Origin: Pyrus communis
Lineage: Eukaryota > Streptophyta > Magnoliopsida > Rosales > Rosaceae
Direction: 5' to 3'
Assembly: GCF_963583255.1 (NCBI RefSeq)
Contig: NC_084816.1
Location: 8,134,600 to 8,198,599 of the forward strand
Length of the DNA stretch: 64,000 bases
In this document: one piece after another, positions 1-11,509 of the stretch
How the letters are laid out: each line of letters opens with the position of its first letter
How positions within the stretch are numbered: position 1 is the first letter of the stretch
Program-made: the position numbers and the translations under genes
The notes under the pieces: generated by a model
Told to the model about the DNA's origin: nothing
The model's input: the letters and a program-made list of their open reading frames with translations, nothing else
Databases searched by the model: none

Positions 1-400
1 TTCATTAATTAATTTGCAAGCAAATTGAAAACCATGATGTGAAGCATTAGAAGGTGATTGAGACCAAAGAAACAACTCAGACTTCATTAGCACTCTCTGG
101 CACCAATATAAATACAACACCACTTAAAAAAGTAACAAGAGAAAATAGTAAATAATAATAAAAGATAAGGATACACAGAAGAAATGAAAATAGCACAAAC
201 ATGCAAAGCAAAGATAACAAAGAAGAGAGGGATACAAAATAACACCCCTTGCCCAAAACCATGATTATCTACAATTCCATAGCCCTTCAAATTTCTCCTT
301 TTGAGACCATGACAGACTTGCACTCCTCAATTTTGTTATTCCTTTAGAAACACCATCTCCGTTTGAAAACCATGGATCAAATTAATTAATGATCAATTAA

Positions 401-1910
401 TTAAGCATTGCTCCTGAAAGATCCTAGAGCCTTGATGGCTCCTGCTCTCAGAATGTATTGGTGGTAGAAGGCAGCAATGGCAGCTCCAATGAAAGGTCCA
501 AGCCAGAAGATCCACTGAGATATAAAACAAAACCAATTAATTAAGATAATTAGTGAACCAATTAGATGTTGATCAATTACGTACACAAAAGAAAATAATA
601 TAATAAAGTTAATATATATATATATATATATGTATGGGAAAACTGAGAGAGATCATACTTGGTCATCCCAAGCTTTGTCCTTGTTGTAGATGACAGCAGC
701 TCCAAAACTCCTAGCGGGGTTGATACCAGTCCCAGTGATTGGAATGGTGGCCAAGTGAACAATGAACACAGCAAATCCAATGGGAAGTGGTGCCAAAACC
801 TAAATTTAAGGTGGAAAAAAAAAACATAAATGGTCAATAAATTTACTTAAACACAACCAAAATTTATCAGTTATAAAAAACTGTTAACGATCATTTGGTC
901 TAGTGACACTTAATTTATAATTTATCAGGCCACAAGTTCAAATCTCGTAGCTAACAATTGAGTGAGAGATGTGCTTACAGGGACGTGAGAGTCTCTGGCA
1001 TTTCTCTTGGGGTCGGTGGCTGAGAAGACGGTGTAGACAAGAACAAAGGTACCGATGATCTCAGCACCCAAACCAGTGCCCTTGTTGTAGCCATCAGCCA
1101 ACTCGTTGGCTCCACCACCATACTTCACGTAGTATGACTTCTGGAAGGCTTTCACCAACCCAACACCGCAGATGGCACCCAAACACTGCGCTACGATGTA
1201 CAACACTGCCCTGATCAGTGAAACCTTGCGAGCCAAGAACAGCCCAAAGGTCACAGCTGGGTTAATGTGTCCTCCTGCAATTGTCATAGAAAAACAAGAC
1301 TCAGATTCTGTTGTAAGTACTTGTATAAAGCGCTTTTAGTCAGTAACAGTTTTTTTTAGTAGCGCTTTTATTATAAACACTAACAAAAATTTACTAAAAG
1401 TTCAAGTACTTCTGAAATCCTAGAGTCACTCAAACTCCAAAAGCACTTATCATATGCTTGTTCATGAAGTGCTTTCGAGTGCGTCTGAGATTTCATAGAC
1501 ATTTGTTATTTTGTTTATCTCAAACACTTCCAAGAGTGCTTTTAAAGTTTCAGGATCACTTTCATCTATTTCTGCCAAAGACGGATGGGAGAGAAAAAAA
1601 AAAAAAAAGACATACCTGAGATACCGGCGGTGCAGTAAACAAGGACGAAGATCATGCCACCGAAGGCCCAAGCGATACCAAGAATGCCAACTCCGCCGCA
1701 TTGGTCAAGTTCACTCTGGCTTTTGTAGCCAATCACAGTCAAAACCGTGATGTAAAGGAAGAGAAGGGTGGCAATGAACTCAGCAATGACAGCTCTGTAA
1801 AATGACCACTTGGTGAGCTCTTCAGCATCAAACAAGGGGGTTGGAGGTGGGTCCTGGTAGTCTTTGGTGGCAAACTCACCGTGCTCAGCTCCCTCAATAT
1901 CTTTTGCCAT
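401..1910 (-). CDS. PIP2: PIP2-type plasma-membrane aquaporin, 4 exons
   Basis: Water channel of the plasma-membrane intrinsic protein family. Coding exons on the minus strand are 1910-1616, 1274-979, 799-659 and 514-401 (stop TAA 401-403). All introns are GT-AG and phases agree, giving 281 aa, the usual PIP2 length. Visible hallmarks: short PIP2 N-terminus with the diacidic DIE (residues 4-6, an ER-export signal in PIP2s); [11 protein letters not shown]; two NPA boxes (HINPAVTFG near 101-109, GINPARSFG near 223-229); selectivity-filter residues F83, H212, T221 and R227; loop B RKVS serine (117); loop D histidine H195 (RDSHVP), the gating histidine of PIPs; and a C-terminal GSFRSNA with the two serines phosphorylated in PIP2 proteins. 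The predicted product is intact. Intron 1 (1275-1615) carries repeat-like AAAGCAC/GTGCTTT stretches. The PIP2 assignment is firm; the paralogue number cannot be set. Confidence 0.97.
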
Positions 1911-2021
1911 GGCTTCTGCGACTAATTAAGCAGCTTTTGGCTTTTGGCTAGCAAGGAATGAGAGAAGAGGGAAATCGTTTGGGTTTGTGAGTGTGGATTG
2001 AGAGGTGAGAGTGTAAAGGGG

Positions 2022-2028
2022 TATTTAT
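2022..2028 (-). promoter_or_regulatory. Probable TATA box of the PIP2 gene
   Basis: The minus strand reads CCATAAATACC here, about 112 bp upstream of the PIP2 start codon. That leaves room for a 5' UTR of roughly 80 bases. Position and sequence fit a plant TATA box; no transcript evidence is available. Confidence 0.5.
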
Positions 2029-2059
2029 GGGGCAGATGGAGTTAGTGTATGCTAAACAA

Positions 2060-4040
2060 TAATTAGGAAAGTAAGTACTTTTATGTTATTGTTTAAGTAA
2101 ATGATACATGATTATGTTATTTTATGCCGCCCTTAATCCATATTAGCTTGATTTCGCTTGCATGGGCCCCCGCTTGTCCTCCAACGGCTGCTAAAAATAA
2201 AAGGGTTTCTTTATTTTCTCACCTTTATTCATCACTTTAGAGATGGCCACTCACCTAGACACAAATAAAGGGTAGTTGATTGGTAGATTTATAAGTGTTA
2301 CTCAATTTAACTTGGCAAATGCAATGGGTATAATAATGCGCTTGAAAGCAAAATGGTAAATGTTAAACGGTCATCCAACCCCAAAAAGTGTAGGCAACGG
2401 TCTAATGCTTACACTCACATTTTGCTTTTTGGTTGCTTTGGGTAGATTGGTACTTATGGGGGATATCTTCACTCACAATGTATGTTATAAGAAATTGAAA
2501 GGAATGAGTTTCGTTCATGTATTAATAACTAAGGAGTGAAAATAAATGGATCCAAGTATCTCGGATCTTCTTATAACACTCACATTCTCGTTTATGTGTT
2601 TATTGACAGCCAAATATTTGAAAGGAGTGGGTATGATTCTCGTTTATGTGTTAACATCCAAGGAATGAAAATAAATGGATTTAACTATCTCATATCTTCT
2701 TATACCTAAACAAACAAGGTATCAGATTACCAAAAGAGGATTGTTTATGATGGTGCTATCCACACAACCCTTTTTTATCTTCTACACACCCATGTTAATT
2801 TCTGACATTTGATCATTTTCAATTTATTCGATGGAATGTGTAAAATGTAATAAAAAAAAAAGGTCCATGAATAGAACCATCCCATTATTTATCACCATCC
2901 CATTATTTATCAATCTTTCATATTCCTTTTCTTTTTCATAGTAATTTCACGTAACAAGAATGATATTTTTACTATCTAGTTGTATCATCTTTCTAATAGA
3001 GATAAGACCCATATGTGTTGACCGGCCCTATGTCTATTAGATAAATAATAAAAATGATGGTACAATTAGGTGATAATTGTAGCATTACTCGTATAAATAT
3101 TTTTCTTCTTCTTGCTCTTTATTTTCGTGCATGCAAATTGTGAAAACCAATAGAAAATGAACCTGCAAGATTGGAGAAATTAACAATTCTCACCTACAAA
3201 ATAGTATATAATAAGAAGCCTATAATTGAGAATTTAATAATAATATAAGGAACAAAAACATTATCCTTAAAGTTTTAATTAATTCATTTATGAATATTTT
3301 ATCCCTAAACGTATTGTCATATGTTGGCAGATGATGGTTTGCCAGAGGAACTTGTCTGGATCCTACCTAATATCAAATGGTATACATATATGGTGGTTAT
3401 GCACCATTCGTCATCGCAATTATCATACCGATCGTGTTTTTCTTTCTCAAACCCCCTTAGACTCATTAGAACCAAATTCAGGGCAATAGTTCTCCCAAAG
3501 AAAAATATATATATTCAGGGCAATATGGTTTCAAGTTAAGTTGATACGGTATTGTAATTTGACTTAGAATTTTGTATGTATCCTGAAAATTTTGTATAGA
3601 TTCTCGTTAGTTTTGTAAAATTGCAGAACAAGAATGTTATCATTGTGTGGCTAGATATAAGTGATGAATGCATATGACTTTAACCATACATCAGAAGACA
3701 CAAGTCTTGTTCGTCTTGCCTTTCGACCAACTCTCATTACGCTTAATTTCAAATTTCGCTCTTCATAATCAAAGCGCTACTATTACCCTTATAAAAAAAA
3801 ATTACATATTGACAAGAGTAACGTGCAAATCTCACTACGCTTAATTTCAAATTTTGCTCTTCATAATTCATATTAAATTAAGATGCTGTCCAAAATAAAA
3901 TTTGGCAAAAAAAGTCTGCATATTTCATTTATATAACTAAGCCAAGTTTGGCTACAGCTACATAAAACAAATTCAGGATCCAAACATAGTGCAAAAATAC
4001 ATAGCTCATGACAACTTCACAATAGATAAACCATTTAATT
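2060..4040. other. Intergenic, no gene seen
   Basis: AT-rich DNA upstream of PIP2. The ORFs here are short and resemble nothing known to me. A roughly 110-bp direct repeat is visible between 2500-2600 and 2620-2710: both copies run through 'aaggaatgaaaataaatgga' and end in 'atcttcttata'. Confidence 0.4.
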
Positions 4041-4170
4041 TAGAGAATTTTAACAAAATATTTTTGGTACTGTTCATTTTAAAGAAAAATCATATTTTTA
4101 CACTAAAATGTCAATCCTAGTACTTACTATTTATTTTGTCTTTATCATTAAAACTCAAAGTTTTCAAATT
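4028..4170. repeat. Interspersed repeat, ACTGTTCATTTTAA / CACTAAAATGTCAATC family
   Basis: Carries GAATTTTAAC, then a 'ggtactgttcattttaa' stretch, 'atatttttacactaaaatg', 'tcaatcctagtacttac' and 'aaaactcaaagttt'. A second copy enters the right edge of the window (63909-64000), so this is an interspersed repeat and not gene sequence. I recall the motif as abundant in apple-like genomes; that is not verified. Confidence 0.55.
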
Positions 4171-5159
4171 CTTTTCCTAATTTTTGCTTTAATTTATACT
4201 TTTGGTAAAATGTGGATGCCATGAATTGACAACCCTGGCCGCCCCACTATAATATAACTACAACCCCTTTTGATTTTTCCAATCGACAATCTGACATTCC
4301 CCAAATCCTGATTCCCCGATCCAAAATTCCACGTTTTGTTTTCAACTTTCAATATTGTCCTTGAAAGTATGGCTAAAAATGAAACACTTGTCCAAAACTC
4401 GAAAGTGGATGATGTAATTGAAAGAAAACTTGGTTTGTGTTCTTGGCTTTTGTGTGGCTGCAAGTGACCCCTCATTGGCCGGTGCCTCCCCCAAATTTTT
4501 TAGTCCATGATTTAGACATATGTTTGAGTGATTGCTTAATGGTTGATGGTGACCTAATGCAAAAATTAGTCCTAAAAATATCTTGACAACAGACTAGAGA
4601 GGGCTGTTGAGCAGAAAATAAGAAGTGAAATAGACTAGGAGGCAGGGAGAGCTCAAATCTAAAGACTTTGGAGAAGGAAAGTAATGGTGTATCCTTTTAT
4701 TTGCTCCAAGCTCCTTTTTCCAGCATGTTTAAGTGGCATACAATTGAGAAGGCATTTTGGCTAACCCTACCAGACGGGTATTGTGCCCTTTGTCGGCTTA
4801 TCCGGTACAAGAATTTTGTAACTCAATTGATTGAGAGCATTTATGTTTGAGCTTGAGATTTTAGGTTTGGTTTATTTTCCTTTTACTCTTATCTGTATGA
4901 GAAAAATAGATAAATAGCACTCAGTTTAAATAAAAAAATTTGAAACTTGTTGTGAAATTGAGGTATGTGTGTAGGAACATAAATTAAATAAGACACAATA
5001 TTTATGAGGTTCGACAATATTTATGAGGGACGGTAGTAGTAGTCTCTCTCATTACCAAACTGAAATTACAAAGGCAATGGAAACAATAGATTGTGTAACT
5101 TCTTCTTCTTCTACTGCTTATGTTTTATTGGTGACTTAATATTGACCATCATATAGGAA

Positions 5160-5910
5160 TTGTGAGATGTGCTTATTATGAGGATTGGGTAGAAATCCTT
5201 GAAATTGTGTGCCTCTCCACTGATCCACTTTCTTTGACTTTGTCTATACGTGAAGGTCCATTCAAACCAAATAATGATATCCATATTTACAACACTCCCC
5301 CTTGGATGGCCCAACTCTTCGATTGATTTTTCTTAGACGCTTGCCCTGACGATATCTCCCCCTAATTATGAAAAGCTTGGATTAACTAACTTGCCATCAA
5401 GTCGATGCAACTCATGAACTTTATGAAGTGAAAACCTTGGCAGATAGTTGGTGATGTTGTGTACCATAGCTTTAAACGCGTTTCTCCAGCTTCCATTACT
5501 TTTTTTTTTTCTGGGAGAGATCTTTATGCAAGCTAGAGAGATATTCAGATTTTGCTTGCCCAATAAAACCATGACTATTAGTAAGTTTATTTGAGATAGA
5601 ATAAGCATATGTCTATAATTTCCTAGATATATCAATAAGTTTATTTGAGATAGAATAAGCATATGTCTATAATTTCCTAGAGATATCAATAAATAGACTT
5701 TGTTTCATTTTAATACCTATACGTTAGTATTGTTCCTCACATGAAATGTTTCATCTAATTCACCAGGTCACGTTCTTTGACTTTGTCCATACGTGAAATG
5801 TGCTGATTATGAGGATTGGGTAGAAATCCTTAAAATTGTGTGCTTCTTCGCTGTGGCACTTTTAAGTGAAGGTCCATTCAAACCAATAATGTTACCCATA
5901 TCTACACCAA
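5160..5910. repeat. Rearranged repeat: a ~120-bp segment twice, plus a 2 x 54-bp tandem repeat
   Basis: The segment around 5165-5290 ('gaggattgggtagaaatcct', 'ctttgactttgtc', 'tacgtgaaggtccattcaaa') recurs with its parts reordered at 5770-5905. Between the copies, 5582-5635 and 5636-5689 are near-identical 54-bp units (gagatagaataagcatatg...). The 107-aa ORF across this tandem only reflects the repeat. The origin may be a decayed retroelement; I see no protein domain. Confidence 0.6.
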
Positions 5911-6051
5911 AACTACATATTTTGTAATTTTCTATTTTGTTTTTATACTTTTGGGCTTTGGACCGATATAAATCGTATGGTTAAATACAAAAGAGCCAGA
6001 ATGCTATTTAAAATACGGAAGGTACAAAATGGGCTTCACCCATTTAAAAAA

Positions 6052-7276
6052 GGATAAAATACAAAAAAACTATCTCAACTATAGATGTTACGACACTTTC
6101 ATACCTCATCTTTTAAAATTGACAATGTCATACCTCATCTTTAGAATTTGTGCCAATTTTATACCTTCCGTTAGCTTGGCCGTTTATTTCTTAGTTAAAT
6201 GTTGACGTGGTTTGATCCGGACACATTTTCTATTAAAAATTTAATAAAATATTATTAAAAATAAAAAAATATCATTTAATAATTTTTAAATATTAAAATA
6301 ATAAAGAAAAGTTAAAAAAAATTAAAATTTAAAATTTAAAAAAAAAACCCTCACGTCCCCTTTCCCCACCCCCCGTCTCTCTCTTCTCCCCCATCTTCAT
6401 CTTCTTCCCCTTCCAGCCCTTCATGCAACCCAGAAAAAAGAAGAAGGAAAAAAAAACCAATTTATCTTCGCCACCCCCTCCCACTCGTGATTTTCCCCGA
6501 CCCCCCTTCCTTTCTTCCCCCCTCCTGTCTTCCCTAAACACGCACCCACCCTCGTACTCACTACCTGCAACCCCAAAAACAAAACCCAGTTCGTCTGTCC
6601 CCCCTGCCACCGCCCCACCCAACCTGCAGAAGAAGAAGAAAAGAAAGATAAGGAAATAAAAAAAGGAACCCCAATTCGTCCTTCCCCCCCCCCCCGGGGC
6701 ACCCACCCTCGTCCAGGTTCTCAACCTTCAGAATCGGCCTGGCGAAGGTTTTCCAATTCCATCTCAATGGGATCTGGGCTTTTTTTTTTTTTGGGTTGCA
6801 GGTAGTGGGTGCGAGGTTGGGTGCAGAGGGTGGGTGTGAAGGTGGGGAGGTTGGGTGCAGAGAGTGGGTGCGGGGAGAAGCGAGGTGAGAAGCGGGGAAG
6901 ACAAATTGGTTTTTTTTTTTTTTTTCCCTCTTCTTTTTTCTAGGTTGCAGTTACAGGAAGGGGGAAGAAGATGAAGATGGGGAGAAGAGAGAGAAGGGGG
7001 GGGAGGGGACGAACTGAGTGTTGTTTTTTTTTTTTTTTTAATATAACTTTTCTTTATTATTTTAATATTTAAAAAATATTAAATGATTTTTTTTAATAGA
7101 AAAGAGGCATCTGATCAAGCCACATCAACATTTAACTGAGAAATTTATGCCAAGCTAACGGAAGGTATATCATTGGCACAAATTCTAAAGATGAGGTATG
7201 ACATTGTCAATTTTAAAAGATAAGGTATGAAAGTGTTATGACACCAATAGTTGATATAGTTTTTTGTACTTTACCC
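6052..7276. mobile_element. Non-autonomous Mutator-like foldback element, 1.2 kb
   Basis: The ends are inverted copies: GGATAAAATAC at the left and, on the opposite strand, GGGTAAAGTAC at the right. A perfect 9-bp target duplication TTTAAAAAA lies at 6043-6051 and 7277-7285. The inverted repeat extends far beyond the tips: pyrimidine-rich 6340-6470 (ctctcttctcccccatcttc) is mirrored by purine-rich 6900-7010, leaving a small centre near 6700-6780. Nine-bp duplications and long TIRs are typical of MULEs. The ORFs inside (for example 6329-6724) are low-complexity shadows. The tips resemble those of the coding MULE at 56594-61649. Confidence 0.88.
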
Positions 7277-7289
7277 TTTAAAAAATATC

Positions 7290-8020
7290 CAACTCTCTTT
7301 TTAAGTAAAATTTGATGTTTTAATGATTTTACAACATTGTACTGTGAAATTAATTAATATAAAAAAAAAATTAGTTATTCTATGATTCTTGAGAAATTTT
7401 ATTTGAACCCATAGAAAATCACTCTACAACCAACTTAAATTTTAAATGTAATTTTCTTTTTTATCCTATTATATAATTACCATCAAGTACAAGATGAAAA
7501 TAACAGTAAAATTGAAATTTATTAATAAACCCACTAATAATATTGTGGCTCTTGAAAATGATTAAAAAAAAATTTGATAGATATGTTATATTTTAGATAT
7601 AAAAAAAATAAAAAATAAAAAAACAACACAACTATATTGCACTTGTAGAAATAGACTTAATGCACTACACATTCATTATAGAGAGCCAAGAACTTGTAGG
7701 CTGCAGTAATGAAAACTAAAGCTCAATCAAGATTGAACACAATATTTGGGTAGAATAGAAACAAAAAGTAGTTTGATTAGTGATCAGGCATGCCCTACAA
7801 TAGAAAAACAATAAAACCAAGAATCATAACTTGCTAAGATCAATCCCAGCTTTCTTCGCAACAACATCGATTAGATAGTAGGGAGAGGTTGAGAATAGAT
7901 TGGATAACAGGGAAAGGTTGCCCAATCAATCATTGACAGGAAAATTTAGTATCGAGTTACATAAACCTAGTTTGTATTAAGATTGAATGAGTTGCAGAAC
8001 ATTCATGGGTGAAATGTCAT

Positions 8021-8052
<32 letters not shown>

Positions 8053-8450
8053 ACAATGTGTAAGTGATGAATTAGTCAGATAAACCGATGAACCAATTAC
8101 CCCTTTTCAATGATCACTCACATATTGTTGTAAACCTCATTGATTTGATTGCTTTCTTTACGCCTTGAATGAATTGCAAGACATGATCTTAGGTTTTTAT
8201 TTTCTAAATAGGTGTAAAAATAAATTTACATATTGAATTGGATTTGTGAGGGTATTTTAGGTAATAAATTTGGGTTTAAAGAGATATTGATAGTTTAATT
8301 AAAAAAAATTTGCGTGTAGAAAGTAAATTGGGTGTAGAAAAATGTTGTACGGGTTCAAATAAAATTTTCTTTCTACAAAATCAAGGTATTGACCTAACCA
8401 ATTTTTTTTAAAATGATACGAGAAACAACTCTTGCTCTAATAGTGACATA
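7290..8450. other. Intergenic, AT-rich, with a (GA)n microsatellite
   Basis: No coding signal. A pure GA dinucleotide run of about 29 bp lies at 8022-8050. The rest is poly(A)-rich, repeat-like DNA. Confidence 0.6.
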
Positions 8451-8458
8451 AAAAAAGG

Positions 8459-8578
8459 AATTATTATTATTATTGGTACTTCAAAAATCTCAACACTCCA
8501 AATTTTCTATATTTAAAAAAAAAAATACAATTGTGAGAAGTATACAATGAGATTTTTGAAGCGTCAATAACAATTCTT
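8459..8578. mobile_element. Short MITE, family A
   Basis: Inverted ends: gaattattattattattgg followed by TACTTCAAAAATCTCA at the left, and on the other strand agaattgttattgacg then CTTCAAAAATCTCA at the right. A related complete copy is at 55452-55571 and a half copy near 22982-23075. The superfamily is unknown, as the target duplication is unclear. Confidence 0.6.
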
Positions 8579-9196
8579 AAGAAAAAAAAAGATAATACTT
8601 GCATTCCCTACTTTGAGGATGAATTCATTCCCTCACTTGCAAATAACGTATCTTCACCGTAAGGAATGCAAGTACCAAATAAAACAACGGCTCATCATGA
8701 ATATGTTACTTAATACCTACATACATCGTTGATTTATTTAATACATTTTGGATGACTAAACAATATACAATTCAAATGATTTTTTGTAAAGATGATCATT
8801 ATCTGAAGATTTAAGAAATTTTCATGATGTAGATAAATTATTGCAAGTGGAAAAATGGAAATTAAGAACTTGTTTGCTCACTGTTTCATTTTTCATTTTT
8901 CATTTTTTTTAAACTAAAATCAAAATTTAAAGCTATTTTTGTGAGTATTAAAATATATTCACAAATTATAGAATAGTTGGATACCATTGATGCACAAGTG
9001 ATTAAAATATATTCACAAATGTACATAAAAAACACACATACCAATTATCCAAGAGTGGCTGACAATTGCAAGCCATCATCTCAAATAATTGTCATCTCTC
9101 ATTCAATTCCTGAACGAGGACGCTATCTCCATTCTCCAGCACAAACTTCCCCTTCAAAACAAAGGGAAAGAATTCCTCAAAGCAAAACCAAGAACA

Positions 9197-9370
9197 CTAA
9201 TCGTCGTCGTCGTTATACTCTTCCACTCGCTCCTCGAGAATCGTCTCCAATTTCGGAGAGCTAGAACCCTTCCATGGAAAATCAAGAAGGGGCGGTGCAA
9301 CCTCAATCCAAGGCTTCCTCGTATGCACGAGCTCCTTGGGCATTGCTAGTTTGTAACTTACCATCTTCAT
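9197..9370 (-). CDS. Possible small protein gene (57 aa), unrecognised
   Basis: A minus-strand ORF from ATG at 9370 to TAG at 9197-9199, with internal starts at M3 and M10. It begins MKMVSYKLAMPKELVHTRKP, continues WIEVAPPLLDFPWKGSSSPK and ends in an acidic helix-like tail (LETILEERVEEYNDDDD). It has no signal peptide or membrane segment, is basic near residues 7-19 and acidic at the end. Composition and codon use look like a real protein. A TATATAAA box lies about 216 bp upstream, followed by a pyrimidine-rich leader, as in an expressed gene. Caveat: ATGAAGATG is followed by GTAAGT, a perfect splice-donor match, so the sequence could be spliced instead. I cannot name the family. Confidence 0.5.
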   Translation of the reverse strand: MKMVSYKLAMPKELVHTRKPWIEVAPPLLDFPWKGSSSPKLETILEERVEEYNDDDD

Positions 9371-9585
9371 AGCTTGTTAAGCAAAATTGAAGCGAAATCG
9401 TAGGTTTTGATGTCGAAATTTGTATGCTTTTGTGATGTGGAGAAGATTTTAGGTAAATGGATGCCTCTCTTTCTCCTTTTGGGTTTTAAGGTTGAGAAGG
9501 AGAGAGGAGGATGGGAAAGGGAAAGGATAACAAGGGATTTGAGAAATGGGGTTTTGAGTGGGTTTAGATTTGAGGGGTTTGAGGA

Positions 9586-9593
9586 TTTATATA
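9586..9593 (-). promoter_or_regulatory. TATA box (TATATAAA) upstream of the 57-aa ORF
   Basis: The minus strand reads CCTATATAAATCC, a canonical plant TATA box. It is oriented toward the small ORF and followed by a CT-rich leader (about 9550-9371). Confidence 0.5.
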
Positions 9594-9599
9594 GGTTGT

Positions 9600-10370
9600 G
9601 TGTTTAGGCAAAAGCCCAACTTAGGAGGAGGCTAAACAAGCAAATTTAGCAACAGAATTCTAATTATCCCTTGCATCTTCCTATCATTGGGGTAATGAAC
9701 ATAAAATAGGTTGGCCAAATTTATGCCTAATTGCTACAAGGTTCGACCTAAAAAGTGTGAACTTTTCTAGATGGTGCGTTCTTTTTCGGTCAATCTATAC
9801 AAGGTATGTTTTAGGTTGGGAATTGACCTCAAAACAACCCGTTCATCGATTCTCCTAAGATTTATTCAATCTAAAGGCCATAAAATGGTGTAGAAAAGAG
9901 AGCAAAAATCAGTACAGTTTGGATTTAACAAACACCTGGATGCCAAAGATCCACACAACAAAATCTACATCCGATTTTCGGAGGTAAGACTTGATTTTAC
10001 ATATCGGATTAGTATCCAAGAGCACCCGAAATCATAGGGATTCAGCCTCTCTGAAAAATATTATCTCAACAGCATTCCATCCAATTAGGGGTAGCATGTC
10101 CTAACAAGGATTCTAGATGTCAAATGCAAGCCGCACGCAGTAGTACTACTTCTACAACAGAAAAGGTAAAAAGAAACAATGCTTAAGGAGGTGCGCATTG
10201 CGATGTCGGGTGAGAGACAAGGCTTTCAGAAGTGAAATTCAAAACATACAGTAAACATGTTGCAAAAAACAGAAGAATTGGTAGGGGAAATGACAAGATA
10301 CACTTGAACTAATAGTTCGATTGGCGTTGTGTTGGTAGTTCGAGATACAACTAGGGGTGCAAACAAGGGG
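9600..10370. other. Intergenic between the small ORF and RPL12
   Basis: No coding region recognised. The right part (10375-10610) is the likely 3' UTR of RPL12, which explains the open frames there. Confidence 0.5.
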
Positions 10371-10610
10371 TTTTTTAAAACACAGAAAGAAAATTCAATA
10401 CAAATGCTTGAACCAAAACAGGTGAAGCAAACAACGGCACGAAATAGGACTCGAAATCCCGCAACTCATCTAAATTACCATGAAAAAGTGTGATTAATGA
10501 TCTTAACAACGTGCTCAAAATTAATCCCAAATTATCCGAAATGGCATACACTCCAAAACAAAAATTTAATTCAGCTAAAGTAAAAGAGAGAGCTTCCCTG
10601 AAGCAGCAGC

Positions 10611-11111
10611 TCAATCGAGAGGGATCTCGACGTCACCGTCGGCGATCTCCTGTTGCAAATCCTTGGGGTCCTTGCCGTCGACCGTGCAGCCCACCGAGAC
10701 GCAGGTTCCGAGAATCTCCTTCACCGTGCCGGCGAGCTCCTTGGCCATGGATCTGTTCCTCATAACCTTGGCTATCTCGATGACGTCATCGAGGGAGATG
10801 TTGCCGCTGTGCTTGATGTTCTTGGTCTTCTTGCGATCGCGCTCGGGCTCCTTCAAGGCCTTGATTACCAGGGCAGCCGCCGACGGCACCACCGAGACCT
10901 TGGCTTGCCTGTTCTGGACGGTGAGCTTGACGGTGACACGGAGACCCTTCCAGTCCTTGGCGGTCTCCTTGGCGATGTCTTCTCCGATCTTCTTTGGGGA
11001 GAGACCCAGGGGACCGATCTTTGGGGCGAGGGAACTGGCGGCGCCGACCTCCCCGCCGGTAACGCGGACGTATACATCGACGACCTGTGAGGGATCGAAC
11101 TTTGGCGGCAT
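10611..11111 (-). CDS. RPL12: 60S ribosomal protein L12 (uL11), intronless
   Basis: Cytosolic large-subunit protein uL11. It sits at the base of the P-stalk, binds the GTPase-associated region of 28S rRNA and helps recruit translation factors. One uninterrupted 166-aa ORF, the normal eukaryotic length. It starts [20 protein letters not shown], has the N-terminal domain with [20 protein letters not shown] (residues 23-42) and the C-terminal RNA-binding domain with the L11 signature [20 protein letters not shown] (about 118-137), and ends DGDVEIPLD. Third positions are GC-rich against AT-rich flanks, as in many highly expressed plant genes. Several long ORFs on both strands across this interval are shadows. 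Plant RPL12 genes are commonly intronless, so this is not evidence for a retrocopy; the promoter motifs upstream support a native gene. Confidence 0.97.
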   Translation of the reverse strand: MPPKFDPSQVVDVYVRVTGGEVGAASSLAPKIGPLGLSPKKIGEDIAKETAKDWKGLRVTVKLTVQNRQAKVSVVPSAAALVIKALKEPERDRKKTKNIKHSGNISLDDVIEIAKVMRNRSMAKELAGTVKEILGTCVSVGCTVDGKDPKDLQQEIADGDVEIPLD

Positions 11112-11148
11112 TGTTGCAGATAATGGCGAAGGACAAAGAGTGAAATGC

Positions 11149-11380
11149 TAGGGTTTTCAACAAAGGCGACAGACGGAGAGTGGGAAATGCTGTGAATTAT
11201 ATGCTAGGGTTTTGCAGGGATTGATATTTTAAAATGTCGGAATTGGCCCTGGTGTTTGCGGAAAGTTAAGTTTTACGTAGAGTTGTCTGTGGCAATTTGG
11301 GCTTTTTGTAGGGCTCTTCCTTAAATTGGGTTTGGGCCTGGTAAAACCACTACTTAGACTTGACCTACTGTCATTGGGCT
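11149..11380 (-). promoter_or_regulatory. Ribosomal-protein-type promoter: telo-boxes and site II motifs
   Basis: Two telo-boxes (AAACCCTA on the coding strand) lie at 11149-11155 and 11205-11211. Three TGGGCY site II elements (TCP-binding type) lie at 11298-11303, 11333-11338 and 11375-11380 as read on the plus strand. This pairing is the known signature of plant ribosomal-protein promoters and fits RPL12 starting at 11111. Confidence 0.75.
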
Positions 11381-11387
11381 TTATTCT

Positions 11388-11504
11388 ATTTGCCTAATTG
11401 CCTTTCATATTTTGCCGTTGTGTTACTCTCCGTCCAGCCTTTTTTTATATTTGCCTGATTGCCTTTCATATTTTGCCGTTGAGTTACTCTCCGTCCAGCC
11501 TTTT
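11388..11504. repeat. Tandem duplication, 2 x ~60 bp
   Basis: 'atttgcctaattgcctttca' with its following 36 bases (11388-11448) is repeated at 11449-11504 with only a few changes. It lies just upstream of the RPL12 site II motifs. Confidence 0.85.
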
Positions 11505-11509
11505 CGTGA

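Noticed and set aside
6329..6767. Four overlapping Gly/Phe-rich or Pro/Lys-rich ORFs
   Set aside because: Low-complexity CT/GA-rich interior of the foldback transposon; no family resemblance.
9273..9369. Plus-strand ORF starting MENQEGAVQPQSKASSYARA
   Set aside because: Only 32 codons; the minus-strand 57-codon frame with its own TATA box explains the region better.
10653..11163. Several 70-162-aa frames overlapping RPL12
   Set aside because: Shadows caused by GC-rich third positions of RPL12.
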